A program made the translations under genes and the position numbers. Below, one piece after another: positions 45,800 to 55,698 of a stretch of DNA of 64,000 nt; the stretch's first letter is position 1; the number at the start of each line of letters is the position of its first letter. The stretch is from Nostoc spongiaeforme FACHB-130 (GTDB lineage Bacteria > Cyanobacteriota > Cyanobacteriia > Cyanobacteriales > Nostocaceae), in NCBI RefSeq assembly GCF_014698475.1, contig NZ_JACJTB010000002.1, positions 248,001-312,000 on the forward strand, read 5' to 3'. The notes beneath the pieces were generated by a model, which was not told the DNA's origin, searched no databases, and saw only the letters and a list, made by a program, of their open reading frames with translations.

Positions 45800-46072
45800 T
45801 CAAAAATCCTCATCATCAACGAAAAATTCAGCATCCTCTTCTAAGCGACTATCACCGGAACCAGCCAATCCCCACAAAGGTTGCAGCACAGCTACGCCAA
45901 TTACACCGATCGCAGCACTAAAAGCCAGAACTAAACCAACTGGTATTTGAATTGATTGAAAACTTAAAAACTTTAACGATACTGGTGTGGCATTTTGAAC
46001 GGAGATAATTGCGATCGCTACTATCCAAACAGCCACAACAACAGATATTAACAAATTAGCAATTGTCTTCAT
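45800..46072 (-). CDS. LapA-domain (DUF1049) membrane protein
   Basis: 90 residues with two transmembrane helices (about 7-25 and 40-67) separated by IISVQNATPVSLKFLSFQS, the recognisable LapA-type loop. The C-terminus is strongly acidic (EEDAEFFVDDEDF). Members of the family (LapA/YciS) join in lipopolysaccharide assembly control in enterobacteria; in cyanobacteria the role is unknown. It is 75 bp downstream of the phosphoglucomutase-family gene on the same strand. Confidence 0.78.
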   Translation of the reverse strand: MKTIANLLISVVVAVWIVAIAIISVQNATPVSLKFLSFQSIQIPVGLVLAFSAAIGVIGVAVLQPLWGLAGSGDSRLEEDAEFFVDDEDF

Positions 46073-46147
46073 AAAAAATTACCAATTAAAACAAATGAAC
46101 ACAGATTTTGATAAATGTTCATCTGTGTTCATCTGTGGTTGAAACTC

Positions 46148-47575
46148 TTATCCTAATTTAGCAATCACACTCTCCATTTCTTGGGCGATGTGAGAGAGTT
46201 TTTCTGGGGTGTTGGTTTCGAGGTAAACACGTACCAGTGGTTCTGTACCAGAGGGACGCAGTAAGATCCAGCTACCTTCTTCTAGGTAAAGTTTAATCCC
46301 ATCTTTTCGCCCGACTTCTTTGACTTTAATCCCTGCAACTTCTGAGGGGGGATTTTTGGTGTAGGAGTCGATAACGGCGGTTTTGTGGGCTTCGGTGAGG
46401 TGTAAGTCTAGGCGATTGTTATACAAGGGGCCGTCAGCTTCGGCGATCGCTTCTTTAACAAGTTGACTCAGGGGTTTACCTTCGTAGGCGATCGCTTCGG
46501 CAACTAGCATATCTGCCAAAACACCATCTTTTTCGGGAATATGCCCAATTACACTTAAACCGCCTGATTCTTCACCCCCAATTAAAACGGTGGTTTCCCG
46601 CATTTTTTCACCGATGTATTTGAAACCTACTGGGGTTTCATAAATTGGCAAACCATATTTAGCCGCCAAGTTATCTAATAGGTGAGTTGTGGCGACAGTA
46701 CGGACAATTGCGCCACTTTTGCCTTTATTTTTAATTAAATGTCTTGCTAACACCAACAGCACAGTGTTGGGGGTGAGAACATTACCTTGTTCGTCTACGA
46801 TACCAAAGCGATCGCTATCACCATCGGTTGCCAAACCTAAATCAGCTTGATCGCGGCGTACAGCCTCTACTAACTCTTCTAGTTGTTCACCTTTGGGTTC
46901 TGGCATTCCACCGCCAAATAATACATCCCGCCAAGTGTGAAAACTTTCTAATTCCACGCCACTTTGTTGCAAAACTTCATCTAAATAACCGCGAGATGTC
47001 GAATAAAGCGCATCATATTTAACTTTTAAATGGGCGCTTTTGATGCGTTCTACATCCAACAATGTGTAGATAAATTGCAAATAATCGGGTTTGGGGTCAA
47101 AAATAGAAATTGACCCGCTAGGGTTGTTACTAGGCAGATCATCCGCAGCACTTTCAATATTTGCCACAATAGTATCAGTGATTTCTGGAGTGGCAGGCCC
47201 GGCATAATCGGGGATATATTTAATTCCACAATATGGTGCAGGGTTATGGCTTGCTGTAAACATCAACGCCCCCGCCGAATTTAAGTGACGGGCGTTATAA
47301 GCAATTACTGGTGTGGGGCAATCTCGATCAGTAATTTTCACTGTCCAACCCAAATCTGCTAGGACTTGGGCGGCTGTGCGGGCAAACTGATCAGCTAAAA
47401 ACCGCGTATCGTAAGCAATGAGAACTGGTCTATCTTTTGTGTAGGCTGTTTCGAGGTAACTTGCGATCGCTCTGGTGACTTTCCGCACATTGGGGAAAGT
47501 AAAATCATCAGCAATAATCCCTCGCCAACCATCAGTACCAAACTTGATTTTGCTGGAATTGCTAGTAACGCTCAT
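46148..47575 (-). CDS. Phosphoglucomutase/phosphomannomutase family enzyme
   Basis: 475 residues from ATG at 47573-47575; a TTG three codons earlier is possible. All alpha-D-phosphohexomutase motifs are present: FGTDGWRGIIADDF, the phosphoserine loop MFTASHNPAPYCGIKY (Ser109), the metal loop ATDGDSDRFGIVD and the phosphate-binding RPSGTEPLVRVY. The enzyme interconverts hexose 1- and 6-phosphates; whether glucose, mannose or glucosamine is preferred is not clear (GEESGGLS in the sugar-binding loop suits glucose/mannose). It may feed glycogen or cell-wall sugar synthesis. Confidence 0.88.
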   Translation of the reverse strand: MSVTSNSSKIKFGTDGWRGIIADDFTFPNVRKVTRAIASYLETAYTKDRPVLIAYDTRFLADQFARTAAQVLADLGWTVKITDRDCPTPVIAYNARHLNSAGALMFTASHNPAPYCGIKYIPDYAGPATPEITDTIVANIESAADDLPSNNPSGSISIFDPKPDYLQFIYTLLDVERIKSAHLKVKYDALYSTSRGYLDEVLQQSGVELESFHTWRDVLFGGGMPEPKGEQLEELVEAVRRDQADLGLATDGDSDRFGIVDEQGNVLTPNTVLLVLARHLIKNKGKSGAIVRTVATTHLLDNLAAKYGLPIYETPVGFKYIGEKMRETTVLIGGEESGGLSVIGHIPEKDGVLADMLVAEAIAYEGKPLSQLVKEAIAEADGPLYNNRLDLHLTEAHKTAVIDSYTKNPPSEVAGIKVKEVGRKDGIKLYLEEGSWILLRPSGTEPLVRVYLETNTPEKLSHIAQEMESVIAKLG

Positions 47576-47610
47576 TGTTGCCAATTTCTCCCGTCCATCT
47601 TCAGTAGTCT

Positions 47611-47645
47611 ATTACGAAGCTTCCCGCAAAGCGTGCCTAGCCGCA
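47611..47645. repeat. GAAGCTTCCCGCAAAGCG repeat
   Basis: GAAGCTTCCCGCAAAGCGTG and CCTAGCCGCAAG resemble the TAGACGCGGTAGCGGCTTCT block at 19812-19872 read on the other strand. Short, degenerate, non-coding. Confidence 0.3.
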
Positions 47646-47722
47646 AGTATCAAAAGAAGTTATGAGCAGTCAATTATGCTCAAATTTCTGCCCATTGTAT
47701 TTTTTCTCACTGCTTGTTAGCG

Positions 47723-48562
47723 ATGTCAACCCCCGACCGACCTTTTGTCAGTTATCACCTTTGGTCTTTAATTGCCCCAGCAATAGGACAAGAACGCTGG
47801 CATTGTCAAATGCGACGTGGGTTTATTAAAGCACGTCAACATGAACCCCAAGTTAAAGCACTGTTAACAAAGGCTACGGCACCGCAGCGGATTGGTATAC
47901 TCGCCCAAAAAGGCGTTTATGAGTTTCATCATAATCGACATTTGTTAAATAAAGCAGACGGTGTAGAAAAAGTTGCACAGTTGTTAAAACTCAACAATAC
48001 TAGCTCGCAAGTGCAGCAGCGCGTTCTACAAATTTTGAAAAAGTATCAAAATGCGCCTCTATTGAGAGGTAAAAATATTCTGCAATTAACTTCAGGTGAC
48101 GAAGGTTTTCCTAAGCCAATTTTGATTGAACAAGGCGATAATTGTTTTCGCTTATATGCGGCTATGGACTGCATTTTTATTGATGGCGATCGCACTTTAC
48201 ATATTTTAGATTTCAAAACAGGTAAATCCGCTTTTGACCAAAGACAAGCATTAGTTTATTTACTAGCGGTGCGTTATCTTTATCCTGGTAGACAAGCAGT
48301 CGCATCATTTTATAATTTAGAAATGGGGAAAAAATCTGATTTAATTAAAATCACAAATCATGAATTTGAGAATTTAAAATCTGAGTTAGCGATAATTGCT
48401 CATAAACATCAAGCCGATTTACATAAATATCACGAAAAAAACAGTAACTTCAGTAAAATATTCCCCCCAAATCCTGGACAACACTGCCGATTTTGTCCCT
48501 TCAATTCAATTTGTGAATTTGCCGCCGTCAGTGCTTATTCTGATGCAGTAGTGCCGATTTAA
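47723..48562 (+). CDS. PD-(D/E)XK (RecB-like) nuclease with Fe-S cysteines
   Basis: 279 residues from the ATG at 47723. The nuclease core is AMDCIFIDG (Asp149) and LHILDFKTGK (Asp163, Lys165), a D-x(13)-D-x-K arrangement of the RecB/PDDEXK_1 type. Three C-terminal cysteines (HCRFCPFNSIC; 255, 258, 264) with an N-terminal Cys28 form the pattern of a [4Fe-4S] cluster as in Cas4 and AddB. A Cas4-like or RecB-like exonuclease for DNA ends is a reasonable inference. No CRISPR array or cas gene is in the window. A truncated MITE-like element follows the stop at once. Confidence 0.8.
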   Translation: MSTPDRPFVSYHLWSLIAPAIGQERWHCQMRRGFIKARQHEPQVKALLTKATAPQRIGILAQKGVYEFHHNRHLLNKADGVEKVAQLLKLNNTSSQVQQRVLQILKKYQNAPLLRGKNILQLTSGDEGFPKPILIEQGDNCFRLYAAMDCIFIDGDRTLHILDFKTGKSAFDQRQALVYLLAVRYLYPGRQAVASFYNLEMGKKSDLIKITNHEFENLKSELAIIAHKHQADLHKYHEKNSNFSKIFPPNPGQHCRFCPFNSICEFAAVSAYSDAVVPI

Positions 48563-48662
48563 AGGCAAAAGGAAAAAGGCAAAAGGAAAAAGAAATAATA
48601 AAGATACCACAAGCCTTTTAGCAATTTCTTATAGTTTGTTTATTTACGCCGTATTGTACTAG
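48563..48662. mobile_element. MITE-like element, left end truncated
   Basis: Begins directly at the stop codon of the nuclease gene with AAGGCAAAAGGAAAAAGGC, shares CCACAAGCCTTTTAGCAATT and TTATTTACGCCGTA, and ends TGTACTAG as the full copy at 14124-14292 does. The left CTAGTACA end is missing. Confidence 0.55.
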
Positions 48663-48738
48663 GAGTTAGAGAACATAGAAATCCTAAATACTTAACAAAC
48701 ATCTCTCTTCCTTGTCTCCCTTATCTACCTTGCCGAGA

Positions 48739-50118
48739 TCAACCAATCTCTTTAAAATAAGATATATCAATATTGCCAAAATAAATAATCATAGCAATAT
48801 TAACTTGTTCTAAAATCTTGACGAGCCACTTAATATCGCTAGTATTTGCAGATTCATAGTGCTGAAATAAAATTGTTAATCGCTTTTCTAAATAAGGTTT
48901 GACTTTAGGACAAATCAAGACTATTTTCAATAATAATTCCGTGGTAATTAATGTACCTTGATTAGTAATCAAGTCAATAAAATTAAAATGCTGGATTGAT
49001 AAATGACTTTCAACAATTAAAAAATTCAATAGCTGACTACAAATTCTCATAATTAAGAACTCATCAGGTTTTTGAGAATTAGCTTGTGGCAATGTATTTT
49101 TTAATTGTGTATGTAACTTTTGCTGCCATTGGCGTTTTCCTGAACCGCCAGTAATTGAAGATATGAGATATTCATACAAATTATCTTTAAAATCATTTAC
49201 AGAATTTACCTTTTGATTAGACTGGAGAAATTTTTGGGCTAACTCTTGGTATGTATAGTTACCTTCAACCTTACTAATCCAATGTTGAAGTGCTGTATGC
49301 AAATCGCGATCGCTCAATAATGTAGGATTATTTACAGGACGTAAAATTCTCTCTGCCTCTTCTACTGAGGCTTTTTTGAGTATCTGATTACGACGCACTT
49401 GATAAGTGACATATTTGGATAAATCAACTTCAAATTGCTTTTGCGCCTGTGCTTGGATTTGCTTAACGCGCCACTGATGTTCAAAGGTAGAATCATCACT
49501 AATCAAACAATGTTCATATAAATATGAATAGCGCCAAATTAAAGTTATTAAAGCTTGAGATTCATCATGAATATTTTCCTCAGTTGTTCTTGTCATTACC
49601 TGCACAAATCGCCGTAAAGTTAAATACTGTTCGCTGACAAGAAACATCTGCATTAATTCCCGCAACTTCCTAATGTTGCGATAACGAAAACTAGTAGTTC
49701 TCGACCTCCTAGGTGCAGTAGCAAATAATTTGATTAATTCAGGAATCGCATAGTGCAGTTGCGGCTGCATATGCCAACGATTAATTAAAATATGACAGCA
49801 ACGATTAATAAAAAATTTAAATTCATGTACAGCAGTTTTAGATGCTGTAATTTTATCTAATATTAATAATATTTCTGGTTCAGGATAATCTGCACCCTCA
49901 ACAAATAAAGCACGACAACGTTCTAGCATTTCATTTGGCGATTTAACTTGTACCAAATGAAATAAATGTTGATATATTTGTTTTTCTTCAGCATTTGACT
50001 GAGAATTTTGTGTCAAATATGAAGGTACATAAGATTGATTACTGGTGGCGACAAGATTACTACCAGCAATCTGCTGTTTAGGAATTTTTTGAGACTTGCG
50101 ATTTATCCAATCATTCAC
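48739..50118 (-). CDS. Helical protein of unknown function
   Basis: 459 residues, fully open and with normal codon use, but I recognise no domain. The first 45 residues are polar and probably disordered (Gln/Ser/Asn-rich); from EEKQIYQHLFHLVQV on it is helical, with a basic patch RRSRTTSFRYRNIRKLRELM. There is no signal peptide or convincing membrane span; the C-terminus is Ile-rich (VNIAMIIYFGNIDISYF). The length and repeats of helices would suit a scaffold or adaptor, which is only a guess. It is isolated between two MITE-like elements. Confidence 0.6.
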   Translation of the reverse strand: MNDWINRKSQKIPKQQIAGSNLVATSNQSYVPSYLTQNSQSNAEEKQIYQHLFHLVQVKSPNEMLERCRALFVEGADYPEPEILLILDKITASKTAVHEFKFFINRCCHILINRWHMQPQLHYAIPELIKLFATAPRRSRTTSFRYRNIRKLRELMQMFLVSEQYLTLRRFVQVMTRTTEENIHDESQALITLIWRYSYLYEHCLISDDSTFEHQWRVKQIQAQAQKQFEVDLSKYVTYQVRRNQILKKASVEEAERILRPVNNPTLLSDRDLHTALQHWISKVEGNYTYQELAQKFLQSNQKVNSVNDFKDNLYEYLISSITGGSGKRQWQQKLHTQLKNTLPQANSQKPDEFLIMRICSQLLNFLIVESHLSIQHFNFIDLITNQGTLITTELLLKIVLICPKVKPYLEKRLTILFQHYESANTSDIKWLVKILEQVNIAMIIYFGNIDISYFKEIG

Positions 50119-50627
50119 TGGATTATTACCATTTTAAATTGGGTTGATAAATTGTATTGAATAAAAATTTTGTTTGAAAAAACTTAAAAAGGCTAGTACA
50201 ACAAGGCAAAAGTAAAAAATCAAAAGGAAAAAGAAAATTTATTTACGCCGAACTGTACTAGTTTTTATATTTACCAATATCTTTAGGGAACTTCAGGAAA
50301 GTAAATACCAATCTTATGATTGCTTTACGACTTCCGCCTTCCGACAACTGGCGGCTGAACTACATATATACAGGAAGACTATCCTAATTATTAACAGCTG
50401 TCTTGAGGGTGTATACGGTTTCTGCTATGTGGTTTGATTACAGAACCATATCCTTACTGTTACTGGGAAATATTGGTTTATTTAAGAATTGATGAATTGG
50501 ACTGTTAGGAATGGGTGTGGGGCTATGAGAGACAAGGGAGACAAGGAGGACAAGGTAGAAATTATTGTCATTTCTCCTCTACCCCCTGCACTCTTTCACC
50601 TTTTCACCCTTTATGTGTAATTCCAGA
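50119..50627. other. Intergenic region with MITE-like element and tandem words
   Basis: No gene. Contains the 69-bp MITE-like copy (50193-50261) and GACAAGGGAGACAAGGAGGACAAGG tandem words near 50530. The stretch 50262-50520 shows nothing I can name. Confidence 0.5.
50193..50261. mobile_element. MITE-like element, short copy, 69 bp
   Basis: Both ends are intact: CTAGTACA and TGTACTAG. The interior AAGGCAAAAGTAAAAAATC and TTATTTACGCCGAACTG lacks the CCACAAGCC segment of the other copies, so it is an internal-deletion form. Confidence 0.6.
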
Positions 50628-52259
50628 TCAAAAAGGTGGTAATTCTTGAAGAATTGTAAAGCGAATATGATTAATGGCTAAATCACCAATGGGAATATCT
50701 TCTTTTGTCAATCTAGTACCTTGACTGCTTAAGGTTTCAAAAGAGATACCTTTGCCAATTTCGATGTGATACCAGCACAAGCCCATAAAAAAGCGGGTGG
50801 GGTAAGGGCCTCCATATCCGACATCATCGGGGTTAGATTCCATTGGCAACCAGCCAAAGTTGGGGATATAAAATTCTAACCAGACGTGATTAAAATCGGG
50901 TTGTAATGGTACTTTTTGGTGTTCACCATAGGGAGGGCATTTATATCTGCCAACTGTGCGGCAAGGGATGCCATTTAAACGGCACAAAGCCAGTAAAACG
51001 CCGACGTACTCACCGCAAGAACCAACCCCCCGTTCTAAAACTATATCTGGGGTGTCAATGTAGGGTTTAATGCCGTAAGATAATTCATCATATACGTAGT
51101 TACGGATACTATACATTTTCCGTAGCAAGTTGGTTTCGGAACCGATGGCATCATGGGCGGCATTGCGAACTATAGAAGTATCCATTGCCAAATCATCGTT
51201 GTCTACGAGGTAACGATTTTGGAGTTCTGGAGAAAGTTCTGGTAAATCTTCGGTATCTTTAGGCGTAATGCGATACTTGATTCCTCGCACTTCTAACAAA
51301 GCCTTCCAGCCAAATACATGGCGTTCGCCGGGGGTGAGGGCATCAAATTTAAATACTGCTACCCGTTGCCCATCAATGATTTCTTCGGTAAAAGGGATAC
51401 CAATTGGTTCAACGTGTTTAACTGTTTGGCGTTCGGTTTCGGAGGGTAAGGCGATGCGCCATTCTACGTCCGGGAGATACACTTCTTCTAAAGGTGCAAT
51501 TTCCTCAGCGTAGGACATTTCAATCAGATAGCCATTTGATAGGGCGTAACGCTTATCTGGGTTGTAGTAGTAATAAAGTGGGTGAATGAAAGTCCGATCG
51601 CGGTAAGTTAATTCATGATTCGGGTCAGCATTGGGATTATCACGAATATAAGGTTCCTCGGAAGCATAGGCGACATACAAAGTTTCCTTACTTTCATCAT
51701 CTCGGTGTACTGCTATGCCTGTGGGTGAATCAAAAGGTGTTAGTACACTAAAATTAACTTCCCCTGTGGCTCGATCCATCGAGTAAACTGTTTGTTCAGT
51801 GCGATCGCAAATCCACAACGTTTCTTGGGTGACTGTCAAATTTTCTATACCAACCCCAGGCGCATAAAACTTAGTAATTTCTTTGCGCGTACTGCGGTCA
51901 AAAATCACAATGTAACCCAGCTTTTGACAGCTAACATACACCGTTGATTCCCACACAGCCACACCATTAGCCGTATAAGGCAATGTGGCAAAATGTTCTA
52001 ACCCCCAAGAACCCAGCTTTGATAAATAAATGCTATTGCCACGAGTTACCCAGAGGGTATCTTCCCAAACTGCTAAACCAGTGACATCATTAAATTCCTT
52101 AACTTGGTGCGGATTGATAATTTTGCTGTTGTCAGACTCAGGATCAATCTCTAGTAGATGCCCTTTTGTACTGTCAATCGCAATGAGTGTATCTTTAATA
52201 AAAGCAATGCCACATAGGGAGGCAGCCGTAAGCGGTCGAATTGTCCTTTGCCCAAACAT
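50628..52259 (-). CDS. Beta-propeller/transglutaminase-like fusion protein
   Basis: 543 residues. Residues 1-250 have repeated strand blocks (DVTGLAVWEDTLWVTRG, NGVAVWESTVYVSCQ, IENLTVTQETLWICD, PTGIAVHRDD) like an NHL/SMP-30-type propeller. Residues 260-500 form a transglutaminase-like domain with nucleophile Cys415 (GVGSCGEYVGVLLALC) and His458 (FNHVWLEF); the expected third acid falls in LPMESNPDD and is not a plain Asp. There is no signal peptide. Such proteins may be cysteine proteases or inactive peptide binders. The substrate is unknown. Confidence 0.75.
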   Translation of the reverse strand: MFGQRTIRPLTAASLCGIAFIKDTLIAIDSTKGHLLEIDPESDNSKIINPHQVKEFNDVTGLAVWEDTLWVTRGNSIYLSKLGSWGLEHFATLPYTANGVAVWESTVYVSCQKLGYIVIFDRSTRKEITKFYAPGVGIENLTVTQETLWICDRTEQTVYSMDRATGEVNFSVLTPFDSPTGIAVHRDDESKETLYVAYASEEPYIRDNPNADPNHELTYRDRTFIHPLYYYYNPDKRYALSNGYLIEMSYAEEIAPLEEVYLPDVEWRIALPSETERQTVKHVEPIGIPFTEEIIDGQRVAVFKFDALTPGERHVFGWKALLEVRGIKYRITPKDTEDLPELSPELQNRYLVDNDDLAMDTSIVRNAAHDAIGSETNLLRKMYSIRNYVYDELSYGIKPYIDTPDIVLERGVGSCGEYVGVLLALCRLNGIPCRTVGRYKCPPYGEHQKVPLQPDFNHVWLEFYIPNFGWLPMESNPDDVGYGGPYPTRFFMGLCWYHIEIGKGISFETLSSQGTRLTKEDIPIGDLAINHIRFTILQELPPF

Positions 52260-52453
52260 CTGGCTAGCAGTCTAACTAGGGAGTGCAAAATTTATATTAA
52301 GCATATATATTCCACGGTTTAGCACGCCGAGCATTAATTTTGCCATAACCTCCAGACATAACCACACATTTCTTAGGGGAATAGTTTTTCTAAAATGTTC
52401 TGATAAATACTAAAAAATACATAAAATTACATAGAATTATCACTCAAATCAAG

Positions 52454-52660
52454 TTAGCAAATGTCGAGAAAGACATTTAAACTTGTACAAGCTATACCAT
52501 TGGGAATTTGAGATTGTGGATGGAAATTACTGTCTAAATCTGCCTTGATGTCAATCCATCTATGGTGATCATTTTTCAAATTGGTGTGAACAAGAACTTT
52601 AATATGACTTTGGTGGATGGTTTTATCGCCATCACTAAGATTATGATCGAATTTTGTCAC
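52454..52660 (-). CDS. Possible small protein, unknown
   Basis: 68 codons from a GTG, sequence MTKFDHNLSDGDKTIHQSHI at the start, rich in His, Asp and Asn with the pattern LKNDHHRWIDIKADLD. It is divergent from the P-type ATPase gene with 19 bp between starts. I do not recognise it, and the ribosome-binding site is weak; the balanced composition makes it more credible than a random frame. Confidence 0.35.
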   Translation of the reverse strand: MTKFDHNLSDGDKTIHQSHIKVLVHTNLKNDHHRWIDIKADLDSNFHPQSQIPNGIACTSLNVFLDIC

Positions 52661-52679
52661 CTTTTCTGTAACCTAAACA

Positions 52680-55541
52680 ATGTCTGCTAATTCTCTGCCT
52701 GAAAGTACCTCGATTTGGCATTCTTTAGAAGTTGATAAAGCTCTAGACCTGCTGGACAGTAAGGCAGACAGTGGCTTAACACCCCAAGAAGTTGAACAAC
52801 GGTTGCAAAAATACGGCCCCAATGAGTTAGAAGAACATGGTGGTCGTAGTGCTTGGGAAATACTGCTAGATCAGTTCAAGAACATTATGTTGTTGATGCT
52901 GATTGCTGTGGCTTTTATCTCTGGGGTTTTGGATTTTACAGCTTGGCAAGCTGGTCAACTCAAACCAGGGGAAGTGCCGTTTAAAGATACAGTGGCAATT
53001 ATGGCCATTGTAATTTTGAATGGCATTTTGGGTTATGTCCAAGAAAGTCGTGCCGAACAAGCTTTAGCTGCACTTAAACAGATGTCTTCGCCTCTAGTGC
53101 GAGTCATTCGTGACAAAAAACTATTAGATGTGGCGGCCAAAGAGATTGTCCCAGGAGATATCATGCTGCTGGAAGCAGGAGTGCAGATAGCTGCTGATGG
53201 ACGCTTAATTGAACAGTCTAATTTACAAGTGCGAGAATCAGCACTCACGGGTGAAGCAGAAGCTGTCAACAAACAGGCCACTCTTCAACTACCTGAAGAT
53301 ACATCTTTGGGTGATCGCATCAACTTAGTTTTTCAAGGCACCGAAGTTGTCCAAGGACGCGGGAAAGTTCTGGTAACAAACACCGGAATGAAAACCGAAC
53401 TTGGTAAAATTGCCACCATGTTGCAGTCGGTGGAAAGTGAACCCACACCTTTGCAGCAGAGGATGACGCAACTGGGCAATGTTCTAGTTTCTGGTTCCTT
53501 GATTTTAGTAGCGATCGTTGTCATTGGCGGTATCATTCAGGCCAGAGGTTTTAGCAATTTACAAGACCTGTTAGAAGTTTCCTTGAGTATGGCGGTGGCA
53601 GTAGTGCCTGAAGGTTTACCCGCCGTAATTACCGTGACCTTGGCATTAGGAACCCAGCGCATGGTACGCCGCAATGCCTTGATTCGCAAACTGCCAGCCG
53701 TAGAAACATTGGGTTCTGTCACCACCATTTGTTCGGATAAAACCGGTACACTCACCCAAAACAAAATGGTGGTGCAATCAGTATTCACCAATAACAATAC
53801 TTTTAGGGTCACAGGCGAAGGTTACGCACCTGTAGGTGATTTTCAATTAGATAATCAAAAAGTTCCAGTTGAAGATTATCCCGAAATTTCAGCTTTATTA
53901 GTGGCCTGCGCTGTTTGTAATGACTCAGTATTACAAAAAGAAAAAGGTGAATGGGCAATTTTAGGCGACCCCACTGAAGGCGCATTAGTGACATTAGCGG
54001 GTAAAGCTGGGATTGAAAAAGACCAATGGAATAGTAAGTTACCCCGTGTCAGTGAATTTCCCTTCTCTTCTGAACGCAAACGGATGAGTGTGATTAACCA
54101 GGTAGAGGAAGTAGCGACTGGGGAACCATCCTTGACCAGTGTAGATCCGGCAATTTCTGGTTTTGTTAATTCTGAACCTTACTTGATGTTTACCAAAGGT
54201 TCACCAGAGTTAATTTTGGCGCGTTGCACCGAAATTCGTTTGGGTACACACTCCGCACCTTTAACAGAAGAACAACGCAGCAAAATTTTGGCAGCTAATG
54301 ACCAAATGGCTAGTCAAGGTTTGCGGGTATTAGGTTTTTCCTATAAACCCCTCACCGAAGTTCCCCCAGAAGGCACAGATGAGGAATCAGAGACAAACTT
54401 GGTGTGGCTGGGATTAGTCGGAATGCTGGATGCACCCAGACCAGAAGTTAGGGCTGCTGTGGCAGAATGTCGCCAAGCTGGTATTCGCCCAGTCATGATT
54501 ACAGGCGACCATCAATTAACAGCCCGTGCGATCGCCATTGATTTAGGCATTGCCCAAGAAGGCGACCGTGTACTGACTGGTCAAGAATTGCAACGGATGA
54601 ATGACCAAGAACTAGAACAACAAGTTGATTTAGTCAGCATTTATGCCAGAGTTGCCCCAGAACACAAACTGCGGATTGTCCAAGCATTACAACGCCGGGG
54701 TCGATTTGTCGCCATGACTGGCGATGGTGTAAATGATGCCCCAGCCTTAAAACAAGCAGACATCGGCATCGCAATGGGCATTACGGGTACTGATGTGAGT
54801 AAAGAAGCCAGCGACATGGTGCTGCTGGATGACAACTTTGCCACCATTGTGGCAGCTACCAAAGAAGGTCGAGTGGTTTACACCAACATTCGCCGCTTTA
54901 TTAAATATATTTTGGGCAGTAACATCGGTGAAGTTCTGACAATTGCCGCTGCACCAATTTTAGGTTTAGGCGGTGTTCCCCTCACACCCTTGCAGATTCT
55001 GTGGATGAACTTGGTGACAGATGGTTTACCAGCTTTAGCCTTGGCAGTTGAACCACCAGAACCGGATGTGATGCAGCGTCCGCCCTTCAGTCCCCGCGAA
55101 AGCATTTTTGCTAGAGGCTTGGGTTCTTACATGATCCGTATTGGGATTGTGTTTGCGATTATTACAATTATCCTCATGGAATGGTCATACTTCCATGTGC
55201 AAACCGCAACCGGCGAGGGACTTGACCCAGAACGTTGGAAGACAATGGTATTTACTTCATTGTGTATTGCCCAGATGGGTCATGCGATCGCCATTCGTTC
55301 CAACAACCAGCTAACTATTGAGGTGAATCCTTTCTCTAATCCTTATGTGTTGGGTGCGGTTGTGGTGACAACGATATTGCAACTAATGCTAATTTACGTA
55401 CCACCTTTGCGCGATTTCTTCGGTACTCACTGGCTACCCCCTACGGAGTTAGCAATTTGTATTGGTTTCAGTGCCTTAATGTTTGTCTGGATTGAAGCCG
55501 AAAAAATCTTCTTCCGTTTCATGGGTAAGAAAACTGTTTAA
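52680..55541 (+). CDS. Type II cation-transporting P-type ATPase (Ca2+/Na+-like)
   Basis: 953 residues. The order is N-terminal cation-ATPase domain, TGEAEAV actuator loop (A domain), phosphorylation motif [14 protein letters not shown] (Asp353), KGSPELIL nucleotide domain and [18 protein letters not shown] hinge, with ten transmembrane helices. [11 protein letters not shown] in helix 4 is the PEGL motif of Ca2+ and Na+ pumps, distinguishing it from heavy-metal CPC pumps. It is close to cyanobacterial PacL/SERCA-like pumps that export calcium, but the ion cannot be fixed by sequence alone. It is a single gene; its 5' region is shared with a small divergent frame. Confidence 0.9.
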   Translation: MSANSLPESTSIWHSLEVDKALDLLDSKADSGLTPQEVEQRLQKYGPNELEEHGGRSAWEILLDQFKNIMLLMLIAVAFISGVLDFTAWQAGQLKPGEVPFKDTVAIMAIVILNGILGYVQESRAEQALAALKQMSSPLVRVIRDKKLLDVAAKEIVPGDIMLLEAGVQIAADGRLIEQSNLQVRESALTGEAEAVNKQATLQLPEDTSLGDRINLVFQGTEVVQGRGKVLVTNTGMKTELGKIATMLQSVESEPTPLQQRMTQLGNVLVSGSLILVAIVVIGGIIQARGFSNLQDLLEVSLSMAVAVVPEGLPAVITVTLALGTQRMVRRNALIRKLPAVETLGSVTTICSDKTGTLTQNKMVVQSVFTNNNTFRVTGEGYAPVGDFQLDNQKVPVEDYPEISALLVACAVCNDSVLQKEKGEWAILGDPTEGALVTLAGKAGIEKDQWNSKLPRVSEFPFSSERKRMSVINQVEEVATGEPSLTSVDPAISGFVNSEPYLMFTKGSPELILARCTEIRLGTHSAPLTEEQRSKILAANDQMASQGLRVLGFSYKPLTEVPPEGTDEESETNLVWLGLVGMLDAPRPEVRAAVAECRQAGIRPVMITGDHQLTARAIAIDLGIAQEGDRVLTGQELQRMNDQELEQQVDLVSIYARVAPEHKLRIVQALQRRGRFVAMTGDGVNDAPALKQADIGIAMGITGTDVSKEASDMVLLDDNFATIVAATKEGRVVYTNIRRFIKYILGSNIGEVLTIAAAPILGLGGVPLTPLQILWMNLVTDGLPALALAVEPPEPDVMQRPPFSPRESIFARGLGSYMIRIGIVFAIITIILMEWSYFHVQTATGEGLDPERWKTMVFTSLCIAQMGHAIAIRSNNQLTIEVNPFSNPYVLGAVVVTTILQLMLIYVPPLRDFFGTHWLPPTELAICIGFSALMFVWIEAEKIFFRFMGKKTV

Positions 55542-55542
55542 C

Positions 55543-55695
55543 AAGTTAAAAGTTAAAAGGTAAAAGTAAAAAGGAAAAACTATAGCGGTAGTCATATAGG
55601 TTAGGACATTTTAAAAGCTTGAATGTCAGGAATAATAAAACTGCTGCCTCCTGCTATATTTACTTTTGCCTTTTACTTTTTGCCTTTTTACTTGA
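55543..55695. repeat. AAAAGGTAAAAG words in inverted arrangement
   Basis: AGTTAAAAGGTAAAAGTAAA on the left and TTTACTTTTGCCTTTTACTT on the right can pair to form a long imperfect hairpin between the ATPase gene and recF. It may end the ATPase transcript; the recF start codon follows directly. Confidence 0.45.
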
Positions 55696-55698
55696 ATT

